The position numbers and the translations under genes were made by a program. From Prevotellaceae bacterium (lineage in GTDB: Bacteria; Bacteroidota; Bacteroidia; Bacteroidales; Bacteroidaceae), in the NCBI GenBank assembly GCA_015256945.1, contig JABZLB010000001.1:62001-126000 (forward strand): a DNA stretch of 64,000 nucleotides, in the 5' to 3' direction. Of the stretch, positions 8,726 through 18,305 are shown piece after piece. The notes beneath the pieces are model-generated. The model saw nothing but the letters and a program-made list of their open reading frames with translations, was not told the origin of the DNA and ran no database searches. The first letter of the stretch is position 1; each line of letters begins with the position of its first letter.

Positions 8726-10991
8726 TTTTAATAATGCTTATGGCATATCCGCCGCCGCTTGCCGCTTTGAGGTTAAGAACCGAGCGCGACGTCACCTCTT
8801 TCTTCGTGATGGTATAGGCCTGCGGATTGGTGCGGTAGTCGGCATCGGGAGCATCGGCATAGATAGTGGCGATGTATTTGCTGCCTTTGTCGAGGAAGTT
8901 GAGCTTCAGCTTCGACGTGTGTCCCTGCTCACCAGCGGTACAACCCACAAACCAATTATCGGTGCCTTTGGCCTTACGGGCTGCCGTTATGTACTGGCCG
9001 GGCTCGGCTTCGAGGTAGCGACTGTCGTCCCAGTCGACGGCAACGTCGCGGATAAACTGAAAGGCGTCCATGTGTTTCTGATAGTTTTCTATCATGTCGG
9101 CCGCCATTTGCAGCGGACTGTACATCGTTACGTACAGGGCAAGCTGGCGGGCGATGGTCGACTTTACCTGTGAATGGTTCTTCGGATTGTTCTTACTCAT
9201 GTCCATTTCAAATATGCCAGGCGTATAGTCCATGGGGCCACCCTGCAGGCGTGTAAACGGAAGGATGGTGGTATGGTTTACATGATTGCCTGCGCCGGCT
9301 TCGTATTCGGTGCCACGTGCAGCCTCGTTGCCGATGAGATTAGGCCATGTACGGCACAACCCCGTTGGACGAACGGCCTCGTGTGCGTCAACCATCACGT
9401 GGTGACGTGCGGCTTCCTTAATAGCATACAGATAATGGTTTATCATCCATTGTCCGTAATGGTGCTCGCCACGGGGCAGTATGTTACCCACGTATCCGCT
9501 CTTTACGGCGTCGTATCCATATTTGTTCATGAGCTGATAAGCGGCTTCCATATGACGTTCGTAGTTGCGAACGGAGGCCGATGTTTCATGATGCATGATA
9601 AGTTTTACACCTTTTGAGTGAGCATATTCGTTGAGAGCCTTGATGTCAAAGTCGGGATAGGGCGTAAGAAAATCAAATACATAGTCCTTCTCATGGCCGA
9701 ACCAGTCTTCCCATCCCGTGTTCCAGCCCTCTACAAGCACCTCTCCAATGCCGTTTTCGGCAGCGAAATCGATATAGCGTCGCACGTTTTCGTTTGTGGC
9801 TCCATGATGTCCGTGGGGCTTCACCTTGGTGTAATCGATGTTGTCGAGTTGCACAGAAGGCAGCTCATCTGTATACGACCACTGGCTCTTGCCATTGATC
9901 ATCTCCCACCATACGCCCACAAACTTTGTAGGATGAATCCACGAGGTATCTTCAATTTTGCAGGGTTCGTTGAGGTTCAGGATAAGATTCGATGCCAGAA
10001 TCTGACGTGCGTCGTCGCTTACCATGATGGTACGCCACGGGCTCTGGCATGGTGCCTGCATACATCCCTTGTCACCACGGGCATCGGGTGTGAGCCAGCT
10101 TTCGAACGTCAGCGTTGCAGGGTTCAGGTTAAGGTGCATGCAACTGTAATCAACGAGCGCGGCCTCGTGAAGGTTTACATACAGTCCGTCGGGTGTTTTC
10201 ATCTGTAACGATGTCTGCACACAGGTAGGAGCGATGAGCGTTTGCGATGCATTGCTCTCGAAAATTCTGGGCTGAATGGCAGGAATTTCGCTCAGTTTCG
10301 ATTCGGTATAGTTGTATTCCTGCGTATCGTAATCGCCTGAAATCCACCACGCCGTGTTGTCAGCGGGCATGGCAAACTGTGAGTGTTCCTCCTTGATGGT
10401 AAAGTAATTGAGGTTCTTCGACAACGGGAACTCGTAGCGAAAACCCAGTCCGTCGTTGTAAAGACGGAAACGGAGGTTCAGTCCGCGCTTCTGAAGGGGC
10501 TGCTTCAAACTTACAAAAAGTTCGTTGTAATGGTTGCGGATGTCGCGCGTCTCACCCCATACGGGCTGCCAGGTTTCGTCAAAAGTAGAGGCTTTTACAT
10601 CGGCAATGGTAAAGCCACTCATCAAATTGGCCATACTGTCGTCACGTTTTTCGCGCTTGTATTCGCTGGTAGCCGATGCGGCATACGCCACCTGTCCTTC
10701 GGTTCGCAATTCTAATCCGAGCGACGAGGGCTTGATAACCTTGTGGCCTTTATAGGAAAGGTCGTAGAAGGGGCGACCGTCTGCGTTGAGCGTAAAGTTC
10801 ATCACGAGCCTTCCGTCAGGCGACATTAGCCGGTAACTGGTGGCTAACGTGTCGCCCACATGAGCCTTTTCGGGATTGCGTGCAGCAGCAGGGGCAATAC
10901 CTGAAAGGAACATTCCCAGTACGAAAATCATCGTCAGCACGCCGTTCGTAAGCGTATTGCGATGTTGGAATAATAATTTTCTTTCCATCAT
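8721..10991 (-). CDS. GH97 alpha-glucosidase (SusB-like)
   Basis: This 756-residue GH97 protein should release glucose from alpha-glucan oligosaccharides in the periplasm. After an N-terminal signal segment (GVLTMIFVLGMFLSG) comes the GH97 beta-sandwich with YRLMSPDGRL and the barrel with GVWWEMINGKSQWSY. HHET (about 466), DAHE (535), GNEA (554) and GTEYE (560) match E439, E508, E526 and E532 of Bacteroides SusB with a constant offset of 27-28, so the inverting, calcium-dependent glucosidase type is predicted rather than the Asp-nucleophile retaining type. SusB is 738 residues. Translation may start at the second Met. It lies between a GH13 gene and (past the R-M pair) SusC, the position of susB in the sus operon. 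Confidence 0.95.
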   Translation of the reverse strand: MMERKLLFQHRNTLTNGVLTMIFVLGMFLSGIAPAAARNPEKAHVGDTLATSYRLMSPDGRLVMNFTLNADGRPFYDLSYKGHKVIKPSSLGLELRTEGQVAYAASATSEYKREKRDDSMANLMSGFTIADVKASTFDETWQPVWGETRDIRNHYNELFVSLKQPLQKRGLNLRFRLYNDGLGFRYEFPLSKNLNYFTIKEEHSQFAMPADNTAWWISGDYDTQEYNYTESKLSEIPAIQPRIFESNASQTLIAPTCVQTSLQMKTPDGLYVNLHEAALVDYSCMHLNLNPATLTFESWLTPDARGDKGCMQAPCQSPWRTIMVSDDARQILASNLILNLNEPCKIEDTSWIHPTKFVGVWWEMINGKSQWSYTDELPSVQLDNIDYTKVKPHGHHGATNENVRRYIDFAAENGIGEVLVEGWNTGWEDWFGHEKDYVFDFLTPYPDFDIKALNEYAHSKGVKLIMHHETSASVRNYERHMEAAYQLMNKYGYDAVKSGYVGNILPRGEHHYGQWMINHYLYAIKEAARHHVMVDAHEAVRPTGLCRTWPNLIGNEAARGTEYEAGAGNHVNHTTILPFTRLQGGPMDYTPGIFEMDMSKNNPKNHSQVKSTIARQLALYVTMYSPLQMAADMIENYQKHMDAFQFIRDVAVDWDDSRYLEAEPGQYITAARKAKGTDNWFVGCTAGEQGHTSKLKLNFLDKGSKYIATIYADAPDADYRTNPQAYTITKKEVTSRSVLNLKAASGGGYAISIIKK

Positions 10992-11403
10992 ATTAAGGAT
11001 TTAATCATTAAGTTCTTAAGATTAGAGAATATAAAAACTAAAAAAACAAAGGTTTAAAAGGTCGGCAGTGAAGGAGCTTAAAACGTTAATGCTTTCGTTT
11101 TTTCAACATCATGGCAATGAAACAGCTGGCATAAACCGAACCTTAATTTCTGTATCACGCTCGGGTTTCCGAAGCACAAGTGCATACGCTGTCGTGTAAA
11201 ATAAATTAGAAAACGCCTTCGTTCCTTTTCCCTTCCAGCGCAACTCTTTACTTTTTTACCTTTTTACTTTTTTACCTTTAAGCACATCCCTTTAATTTTT
11301 TAATTCTTTACTTTTTTATCTTTCAGCATCGCCCTTTACTTTTTTAATTCTTTACTTTTTTACCTTTCAGCGCATCCCTTTACTTTTTTACCTTTTTACT
11401 TTT
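10992..11403. other. Gap between GH13 and GH97 with AT-rich repeats
   Basis: About 230 bases next to GH97 hold no recognisable gene and should contain its promoter or leader. From 11227 the plus strand is built of TTTTTAC, TTTAATTC and TTTTTACC modules separated by short spacers such as CAGCATCGCCC and CAGCGCATCCC. In the sense of the GH13 gene these are A-rich GTAAAAA modules that begin right at its stop codon. Confidence 0.6.
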
Positions 11404-13125
11404 TTACTTTTCAATCGTTTCTATCACCGCTGCGCTCACAGGCCCCATTGCAATACGGTTTCCTTTGAGTTTGCTCTTGCCTGTAAAGACGGCCGTACGC
11501 GATTTTTTCACCGTGAGAGGCAGCCGGCACGACACGGCCTTTCCTGAAGGATTGAGTGCCACGATGTATGTCTTTGCTCCGTCCGACCTGCTGTAAACCA
11601 TGGGATATGCCTGTACAGTGTCGCTCAACAGCGTCCACGAACCGTTGTTGTTCAGCGAAGGAGTAGCGTGGCGAAGCGCTGTAAGCTGGCGCACATAGTT
11701 CAGCATCGAACCCTTATCCTTGTCCTGAGCCTCAACCGTAAGCCTTCCGCCATCGGTATCTATTGGGAAATAGAGCTTGTCAGGAGCACATGTTGAGAAA
11801 CCCGCTGTAACACCCTTTGCCCACTGCATGGGCGTACGCGCACCAGCACGGTTGTTGCTTCCCTCACGACTTTCGAGGTTGGGCTGATACTTCATGCCAA
11901 TTTCGTCGCCGTAATAAATAAATGGAACACCGGGCATAGTGAGGAAAAAGGTCATTGCCACCTTCAGCTGGTCCATGGTATTACGTGTGCCAATGTTGGG
12001 ACGCTGGAAGTCGTGATTGGCCGACGGCAGCGCGATATATCCCAGATTACGTGTTTTCTCGTAGGCGTAGGTATAGTTTTTGACAAACTGCGACAGCGTG
12101 CCGCGACCCTCAATATCAAAGTAACAGTTGCCAAATTCGTTGCGCTTGCCCCACGGTGTGCCCTTGGCGAAGAACAGTGACGGATAGCCTTTCACGCCAA
12201 ACTGCATCATAAAGTCGATGTTGAAGCCCGCAGGGATAGCCACCGCAGGGTCGCTCCATTCAGAGATAAGCACCTTTTCAGGATAGCGTTCGTCTTTCCA
12301 CTTGCGCATTTCGCGCCACAGCCTGCTCGTCTCAACCTTGTCCTTGTCGTTCTTAATGAGCGACGAGGCCATGTCAACACGAAATCCGTCAACACCCTTA
12401 TCAAACCAGAAGGCCATGATATTGCGCAGTTCGCGGCGCACAGCCTGTGGTCCGGGCGCATCAATACCCTGCTCCCAGGGGTGCGACGGGTCAGGATTGG
12501 CGAAGCCATAGTTAAGTGCAGGCTGGCACTCGAAAAAGTTTTTCTCGTAATATTTCGCTCTTGGCGCGTCGGCTTCCACATATCGTCCTATGGTGCTCGA
12601 AGCGGGATTCTTCGCCTTGTAGCGCCTTGCGATGTCGGCTTTATCCTTTGCCGATATGGTATCGGTCCAGATATAGTAGTCGCTGTACCTCCCGTTGGGG
12701 TCTTTTTCACGTGATTGTCTGAACCACTCACACTTGTCACTCGAGTGTCCTGCCACCAAATCAAGACATACTTTTATACCTCTCCGGTGGGCCTCATTAA
12801 CCAGATTCACCAGGTCGGTGTTTGTACCGAAGCGCGGATCAATCTTGTAAAAGTTGATAATATCGTAGCCGCCGTCGAACCATCCCGATTCAAACACCGG
12901 ATTCAGCCATATTGCATTGACACCGATTGATTTGATATAATCGAGCTTCGACACAATACCCGGCAGGTCTCCTATGCCGTTTCCGTCGGTATCCATGTAC
13001 GACGAAGGGTATATTTGATAAAATAAGGCGTCATTAAGCCATTGTGGTCCAGGCTGGGCCTGAATGTTTCCGCCCAGCGAAACAAGGGCAGCGAAAAGCA
13101 GCGAACGCAACGAATGCTTCTTCAT
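11404..13125 (-). CDS. GH13 alpha-amylase-family enzyme
   Basis: This 573-residue GH13 hydrolase has a signal peptide (SLLFAALVSLGGNIQA) and is probably periplasmic. The barrel starts at LNDALFYQIYPSSYMDTDGNG. Catalytic residues are visible as the nucleophile Asp in GFRVDMAS (about 250), the acid/base Glu in LISEWSD (about 287) and the transition-state Asp in SANHDFQRP (about 371). The DGNGIGDLPGI and NPVFESGWFDGGYDI segments are typical of alpha-glucosidase or oligosaccharide-type GH13 enzymes rather than long-chain amylases. It is the first gene in a GH13-GH97-SusC-SusD order, the place of susA. Exact bond specificity cannot be told. Confidence 0.95.
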   Translation of the reverse strand: MKKHSLRSLLFAALVSLGGNIQAQPGPQWLNDALFYQIYPSSYMDTDGNGIGDLPGIVSKLDYIKSIGVNAIWLNPVFESGWFDGGYDIINFYKIDPRFGTNTDLVNLVNEAHRRGIKVCLDLVAGHSSDKCEWFRQSREKDPNGRYSDYYIWTDTISAKDKADIARRYKAKNPASSTIGRYVEADAPRAKYYEKNFFECQPALNYGFANPDPSHPWEQGIDAPGPQAVRRELRNIMAFWFDKGVDGFRVDMASSLIKNDKDKVETSRLWREMRKWKDERYPEKVLISEWSDPAVAIPAGFNIDFMMQFGVKGYPSLFFAKGTPWGKRNEFGNCYFDIEGRGTLSQFVKNYTYAYEKTRNLGYIALPSANHDFQRPNIGTRNTMDQLKVAMTFFLTMPGVPFIYYGDEIGMKYQPNLESREGSNNRAGARTPMQWAKGVTAGFSTCAPDKLYFPIDTDGGRLTVEAQDKDKGSMLNYVRQLTALRHATPSLNNNGSWTLLSDTVQAYPMVYSRSDGAKTYIVALNPSGKAVSCRLPLTVKKSRTAVFTGKSKLKGNRIAMGPVSAAVIETIEK

Positions 13126-13167
13126 GATTATTTTTTCAGGTTATAATATAATAATGTATTCAGATTA

Positions 13168-13175
13168 CAAAGATA
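13168..13175 (-). promoter_or_regulatory. Possible -7 element for the GH13 gene
   Basis: Read on the minus strand the site is TATCTTTG, matching TAnnTTTG, about 45 bases before the GH13 start. No TTTG is found at the expected upstream distance, so only half of the promoter is supported. Confidence 0.4.
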
Positions 13176-13329
13176 AGAAAAGATTGAGATATTAAGTGCC
13201 GAAAAAGCCAAAGAATTGTATCAGGCAGCGTAAAGCCTGCACTGTTCTCCACTCCGTCCTGCCATCCCGGCCTCGCTGTTGTTAGCGTTTTTTAAACCTG
13301 TATAGCCCCGTGCGAAGCGTTATTCTGTG

Positions 13330-13337
13330 TAATTTTG
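13330..13337 (+). promoter_or_regulatory. Possible -7 element for kup
   Basis: TAATTTTG matches TAnnTTTG and would place the transcription start near 13344, about 20 bases before the kup ATG. The -33 TTTG is not clear. Confidence 0.45.
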
Positions 13338-13362
13338 CAGGCGGATAACAAATAAATATATC

Positions 13363-15315
13363 ATGATTTCAGCTTGCGCCACCCGTAAAAAGCTCACAAT
13401 GATGGGGCTTTTGATAGCTATCGGTATTGTCTTCGGCGACATAGGAACGTCGCCTCTATACGTTATGCGCACCATTTTAAGGGCCAATCCCCACTACGAT
13501 ACGGCTTATATTCTTGGTGCCGTATCGTGTATTATATGGACGCTGACGCTGCAAACCACACTCAAATATGTGGTAGTAGCGCTGCGTGCCGACAACCGTG
13601 GCGAGGGCGGCGTGCTGGCATTGTTCACCCTTATACGCAAACGCGGCAGCCGATGGCTGTACGTTCTGGCCATGCTGGGGGCGAGCACGCTCATCGCCGA
13701 CGGCGTAATTACGCCGGCAATAACCGTTACATCGGCCATCGAAGGCCTGCACGAGCTGTCGCCCGGCGTGCCTGTCGTGCCTATTGTACTTACTATTATA
13801 TCGGCCATATTTTTCATACAGCGTTTCGGTACCGGTTCAATAGGCAGCATTTTCGGACCGTTTATGCTGGCGTGGTTTACCATGCTCGGCGTGCTTGGCG
13901 CCGCAGGCATGACGGGTTTCCCGCTTATCATCAAGGCCTTCAATCCGTATTATGCCGTCAATCTGCTGCTTACAAGTCCTGAATGGTTCCTTATTCTGGG
14001 CGCCGTATTCCTGTGTACCACCGGTGCCGAAGCCCTTTACTCCGACCTCGGCCACTGTGGACGCCGCAACATTACCGTGAGCTGGATATTCGTCAAGGCC
14101 ATGCTCATCATCAATTACATGGGGCAGGGAGCATACATCATTGCCCACTCTGAGAATATCCGCGCCACAACAAACCCCTTTTACGCCATTATGCCCCAAT
14201 GGTTTCTTATACCAGGCATCATCATGGCCACCGCAGCAGCCGTCATTGCCAGTCAGGCTCTTATCAGCGGATGCTTTACAATATTCAGCGAAGCCGTCCA
14301 TCTGAACTTCTGGCCGGCCATGAAATTCAAGTACCCGTCGACCGACAAGGGACAAATTTACATCCCCCGCATCAACAATCTGCTGTATGTACTGTGCGTC
14401 ATAACGGTGCTGCTGTTCCAGACATCGGCCCATATGGAGGCCGCTTACGGGCTGGCCATCACCATCACCATGATTACCACCACCCTCATGCTGGCCGTAT
14501 ACCTCAAGCAACGCTTTACGCCACGCCCCGTGGTAATGCTGTTTTTGCTGGCCTACACGGGCATAGAGGCCCTGTTCCTGCTGGCCAATGTCAGCAAGTT
14601 TATGCACGGCGGATGGTTTACACTGCTGCTGGCTCTCGTTACGGGAACAACGATGTACATCTGGTATCGCGCATGGAACATCCGGCAAAAATACCTGAAA
14701 TTCAAGCGGCTGGCCGACTACTACGACATTATCCGCGACCTCAAGGCCGACGAAACCGTACCGAAATACGCCACAAACCTGGTGTTCATACGGCAGTCGG
14801 ACCGCGACGATATGGTTGAAGACAAGCTTGTCTACTCAATCATTAACAAGCAACCCAAGCGTGCCGACCACTATTTCCTCGTACATTTTACCTACGACGA
14901 CGCTCCCGACACGCTTGATTATACCTGCCGCGAGCTGATAACGGGAACGCTTTATGCCATCAACATACGCGTAGGTTTCCGCGTAAACCCGTTAATGACA
15001 CTGTATCTGCGACAAATTGTTGAAGACTTAATTGCGCACCACAACTTCGATATTCGCAGCTCTTACCCCTCGCTTCGCAGGCATAATATTGCGGGCGACT
15101 TCCACTTTATCGTCATCCACCGCCTCTATTATGCCTCAACCGTGGTAAGCCCTGCCGACAATATCATGCTCCGTCTTTATGGCGTCATCAGCCGTTTCGG
15201 CATTAACGACGAGCAGGCTCTGGGCTTAGACACGAGCAACGTAACCGTCGAAACCGTACCGTTAGTCATCAACAACCGCTACCGGCAGCGCATAACACAG
15301 CGACAAAGCGAGTAA
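13363..15315 (+). CDS. kup: Kup-family potassium uptake permease
   Basis: This 650-residue KUP/HAK/KT family transporter moves K+ together with protons across the inner membrane. The N-terminus LLIAIGIVFGDIGTSPLYVMRTIL is the family signature, followed by ALTLQTTLKYVVVALRADNRGEGG-like first helices and about twelve membrane segments to residue 450. The remaining 200 residues are a hydrophilic cytoplasmic tail, as in E. coli Kup (622 residues). It is a single plus-strand gene divergent from the GH13 gene. It is unrelated to the glycan clusters and probably housekeeping. Confidence 0.96.
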   Translation: MISACATRKKLTMMGLLIAIGIVFGDIGTSPLYVMRTILRANPHYDTAYILGAVSCIIWTLTLQTTLKYVVVALRADNRGEGGVLALFTLIRKRGSRWLYVLAMLGASTLIADGVITPAITVTSAIEGLHELSPGVPVVPIVLTIISAIFFIQRFGTGSIGSIFGPFMLAWFTMLGVLGAAGMTGFPLIIKAFNPYYAVNLLLTSPEWFLILGAVFLCTTGAEALYSDLGHCGRRNITVSWIFVKAMLIINYMGQGAYIIAHSENIRATTNPFYAIMPQWFLIPGIIMATAAAVIASQALISGCFTIFSEAVHLNFWPAMKFKYPSTDKGQIYIPRINNLLYVLCVITVLLFQTSAHMEAAYGLAITITMITTTLMLAVYLKQRFTPRPVVMLFLLAYTGIEALFLLANVSKFMHGGWFTLLLALVTGTTMYIWYRAWNIRQKYLKFKRLADYYDIIRDLKADETVPKYATNLVFIRQSDRDDMVEDKLVYSIINKQPKRADHYFLVHFTYDDAPDTLDYTCRELITGTLYAINIRVGFRVNPLMTLYLRQIVEDLIAHHNFDIRSSYPSLRRHNIAGDFHFIVIHRLYYASTVVSPADNIMLRLYGVISRFGINDEQALGLDTSNVTVETVPLVINNRYRQRITQRQSE

Positions 15316-15601
15316 AAGCAGATAGCCCGACGGGGGAAAGGCGGCAGGCAAACAGATAAAGCACTGCGACAAAACAGGGAAAAGCTGACGGCGCAAAGCA
15401 TACAATCCAGCCGCTACACATATAAAAGTGGGGGCAAAAGTATGCCTTTCCCTTCATCTCCATCCCTTCAAAGTCTTACAAAAAAAACATTATCCAGCAG
15501 TTTCATCGCCCTTTTCCCCATTCTCTATCCCCCAGTTCCAGTCTTGCTATCCCAGTATCACAGAGCCTCTTCGTCCTCCTTTTTAATCCTTTGCTTCTAC
15601 G
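15316..15601. other. Gap after kup without a clear gene
   Basis: Non-coding sequence containing one iteron-like string, TGCGACAAAACAGGGAAAA near 15365, which resembles the iterons at 44362-44700 but stands alone. Open frames here are short and lack coding character. Confidence 0.4.
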
Positions 15602-15803
15602 CCCCCTTCTTTAATTTTTTAATTCATTAATCCATTACTTCTAAACACATCATTTTACTTTTTTACTCTTTTACCTTTTTACCCCTCTGCACAGCTTTTT
15701 ACTTTTTTAATTTTTTACCTTTTTACCTTTAAACTCTCCCCCTTTAATTCTTTAATTCTTTAATTTTTTACCTTTAACCCTTTTTCCTTTTTACCTTTAA
15801 ATA
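15602..15803. repeat. AT-rich repeat tract with an inverted partner at 18416-18481
   Basis: The tract is made of TTTTTAC, TTTAATTC and TTTTTAA modules with unique spacers, including CCCCTCTGCACAGC (found inverted near 58540) and CTAAACACATCATTTTAC. Bases 15602-15667 are nearly a perfect reverse complement of 18416-18481, about 61 of 65 positions by eye. The two arms flank the BspA-like and GH43 genes. Confidence 0.75.
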
Positions 15804-15900
15804 CGTTTTTCGGCGACCGTCAACAGCATTGCTGACGGCCGCCGCACATAACGTTTGACGACCGCCATACACGCGTACGACGGCCGTCAGCAGATCAGCT
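15804..15900. repeat. GC-rich CGGCCGTC hairpin element, copy A
   Basis: The segment holds several copies of CGACCGTCAACAG, GACGGCCGCCG and GACGGCCGTCAGCAG in alternating orientation, able to form GC-rich hairpins. Related elements are at 25164-25256 and 48309-48390. Confidence 0.65.
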
Positions 15901-15977
15901 CCACGATAGATTTGAGAATTGTTTACGACATAAACGCAGAAACTGTCTGCAAGAAAACCTAAGAGATTCTGGAATAA

Positions 15978-17204
15978 TTATTTCACCACCAGCTTGCGGC
16001 CGTCAACGATATAGATGCCGGCAGGCAGGTTCTGAGCACCCGAGAGGCGCTGGCCGCTGAGCGTATACACGCCCTTCTGCCGTGCAGGGGCATTGTCGGC
16101 CTGTACGCCACCGATGCCGAGCGTGGTTACGTCGTCGACCTTTTCCATGGTAACCACTGAGCCTCCGTTGTTATCCTGAATTACGTCAGGGATGTTAGCC
16201 ACCTGCTTGTTGCAGTAGCCCGTAGCGCGAAGGTTCTCAAAAGCGTGGCCGTAGAAGCCGTCTTCGTTCCAGTGGAATGCGCTGAAGGGCAATACTTCGG
16301 GGAATGTGGTGTCGTACTCGAAGAAGATTTTCTTCAGACCTGTTGACTTAAACGACCATGGACCGATATTGACAAGGCTCTTTGGTATGATGACGGTTTC
16401 CATGGGTACTTTCTCAAACGCTGCCCATTTTACCGTTGTAAGCGTCTTGGGAAGCACGACAGGTACTTCAACTCCCGAGCATTCGCAGAACACTGCCTCG
16501 CCTACAAATGTAAGTCCCGGGGGCAAAGGGAGAGCCGTTAACGACTCATCGAACTTGAAAGCCTCGTTGCAAATGCGCGTAACCGTGTTGGGAACGTTGA
16601 TGGAACTGAGCAGAACGCACTTCTGAAATGTAAAGTCCTTGATTTCGGTAAGCGTTGAACCCTCTTCAAATGTTACGGTTTCCAAACTGCTGCATTCCTT
16701 AAAACAGTGCGAGCCGATGCTGGTAACGCTCTTCGGAACAAAGAATTTCTGCAACGACGGGCAGGCTTCAAAGGCCGACTGGCCGATACTCTTCAGCTGC
16801 GAGCCTTCGGCAAACGTTACGGTTTCGAGGTTGGGAGCCATGAAGAAACACCAGCCGCCGATGGTGGTTACCGTGCTGGGCACGTTGACATGCTTGATGT
16901 TTGCCACGTTCTCCTTGAAAGGTTCGTGGTTCTGTGTGCGCACAAAGTGCTGGTAGTTAAAGGCATCGCCCTGAATTTCGGTGACGGGCTGGCCGCCTGC
17001 TTCGGCAAGAATGTTCACGGTTTCGGGCACATTGGCGCGCGTGTGATCGATGTCGAAAACCGTTGCGTGGTCGCTATACACGTGGTAAATAACGCCATTG
17101 ATGGTTTGTACGGTGAAGGAATCGTCGGCCGATGCCGTCAGTGTGCCTGCGAAAAACAGGGCCACGGTAAGGCCGGTAAGCCTTGAGAGTAAATTTGCTT
17201 TCAT
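15978..17204 (-). CDS. BspA-like leucine-rich repeat surface protein
   Basis: This 408-residue secreted protein has a signal peptide (LTGLTVALFFAGTLTASA) followed by about seven LRR_5/TpLRR repeats of 23-25 residues with the pattern LP-x-T-V-x-x-I-G-x-x-x-F-x-x-C-x-x-L-x-x-V-x-F, for example from residue 105 to 310. The C-terminus KGVYTLSGQRL...LPAGIYIVDGRKLVVK is the short tail common on Prevotella and Bacteroides exported proteins. Such proteins often mediate adhesion. It starts 45 bases after the GH43 stop and is probably in its operon. Binding partner unknown. Confidence 0.9.
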   Translation of the reverse strand: MKANLLSRLTGLTVALFFAGTLTASADDSFTVQTINGVIYHVYSDHATVFDIDHTRANVPETVNILAEAGGQPVTEIQGDAFNYQHFVRTQNHEPFKENVANIKHVNVPSTVTTIGGWCFFMAPNLETVTFAEGSQLKSIGQSAFEACPSLQKFFVPKSVTSIGSHCFKECSSLETVTFEEGSTLTEIKDFTFQKCVLLSSINVPNTVTRICNEAFKFDESLTALPLPPGLTFVGEAVFCECSGVEVPVVLPKTLTTVKWAAFEKVPMETVIIPKSLVNIGPWSFKSTGLKKIFFEYDTTFPEVLPFSAFHWNEDGFYGHAFENLRATGYCNKQVANIPDVIQDNNGGSVVTMEKVDDVTTLGIGGVQADNAPARQKGVYTLSGQRLSGAQNLPAGIYIVDGRKLVVK

Positions 17205-17249
17205 ATAACTTTAGGTTTTAAAAAATAAATAATCGGTATTGTTAAGCAT

Positions 17250-18305
17250 TTATTGTGCGTTGAAAACGGGTGCCTCGTGCAGATAAGAGGGTGAGCCTCC
17301 CTGGATATAAGGCCAGTCGTCGGCCCACATGACAGGGTCTAACATCACCTGACGGCCGTTGTCAGGTTCTTTCTTGTCGTAGGCATGATACAGCATCCAT
17401 GTTTGTCCTTTGTCGTCGGTTATGAACTCGGCGTTGTGTCCCGGCCCTGCAAAGAGGTTGTTGCCGCTTAGCATTGTTTCGGAGGCTCCGTCGAGCATGC
17501 GCCGCCCGTCTTTCGTAACGTACGGTCCGAAGAGGTTTTCAGAGCGTCCGTAAACAACGTGGTATGTGCTTCTGTTGCCCTCGCAGCACGAGCCTGCCGA
17601 GCCAAAAAGGTAATAGTAGCGGCCGCGCTTGTAGATATATGTGCCCTCCATCTGTGTGCCTGCCACCTGTACTTTCTCGGCCCCGGGCTTGATGGAGAGT
17701 CCGTCTTCCGACAGTTCGATACCGTAAATGCCGTGGAACGAGCCCCAGAACATGTAGTTTTTTCCTCCGTCCCGAATAAAGAACTGGTCGATGCTGTTGG
17801 CTACTTCCTGCGTGCGGTCGATGACAATGCCGCGGTCGGTAAACGGTCCGGTGGGCTTGTCGGCCGTTGCAACGCGTATCTGGTTGGCCCAGTCGTCGCC
17901 CCATACGCCAATAGAGGTATAGAGAACATATTTGCCTCCGATGAAGTTGATGTCGGGTGCCCACATCATTCCCCTCGCCGGGAGGTTCGAAGGACGTGTG
18001 GCATCGTTGAAGGCTGTGCCTACCTGTGTCCACTTTACCAGGTCTTTGCTTCTGAAAACAGGCACGTTTCGTATGTCTTCAGTACCGTAAAGGTAGAAGA
18101 ATCCGTCGGCAGCCTTAATCACAGTAGGGTCGGGAACGCTGCTGCGGATGACGGGATTGTTATACGTTTTCTTCAGTGTGGGAACGGTTGTTGTGCCTCC
18201 TCCCTGCCCGGGATGGGGCGGAACGGGATCGCTGCCGCCCGCAGAACCACACGATGAAAGGGCTACGGTGAGCGAAAGAGCAAAAAATAAGATGCGGAAA
18301 AACAT
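17250..18305 (-). CDS. GH43 arabinan-degrading lipoprotein
   Basis: This 351-residue GH43 five-bladed-propeller enzyme most resembles arabinan endo-1,5-alpha-L-arabinosidases. It starts MFFRILFFALSLTVALSSC with lipobox LSSC, so it is membrane-anchored, possibly on the surface. The general base Asp lies in SVPDPTV (about 57), the pKa-modulating Asp in NSIDQFF (about 172) and the acid Glu in QMEGTY (about 218). GKNYMFWGSFHGIYGIEL is typical of the arabinanase subgroups. It follows a SusC/SusD pair on the same strand, suggesting an arabinan or arabinose-containing substrate. Debranching enzymes are not present in the window, so the cluster looks minimal. Confidence 0.9.
   Translation of the reverse strand: MFFRILFFALSLTVALSSCGSAGGSDPVPPHPGQGGGTTTVPTLKKTYNNPVIRSSVPDPTVIKAADGFFYLYGTEDIRNVPVFRSKDLVKWTQVGTAFNDATRPSNLPARGMMWAPDINFIGGKYVLYTSIGVWGDDWANQIRVATADKPTGPFTDRGIVIDRTQEVANSIDQFFIRDGGKNYMFWGSFHGIYGIELSEDGLSIKPGAEKVQVAGTQMEGTYIYKRGRYYYLFGSAGSCCEGNRSTYHVVYGRSENLFGPYVTKDGRRMLDGASETMLSGNNLFAGPGHNAEFITDDKGQTWMLYHAYDKKEPDNGRQVMLDPVMWADDWPYIQGGSPSYLHEAPVFNAQ

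Noticed and set aside
13837..14688. 283-codon open frame antisense to kup
   Set aside because: The overlapping kup frame is clearly real, and the antisense product is a low-quality composition without a domain.
15365..15383. Single iteron-like string TGCGACAAAACAGGGAAAA downstream of kup
   Set aside because: It stands alone with a base inserted in the core. Likely chance or a low-specificity motif.
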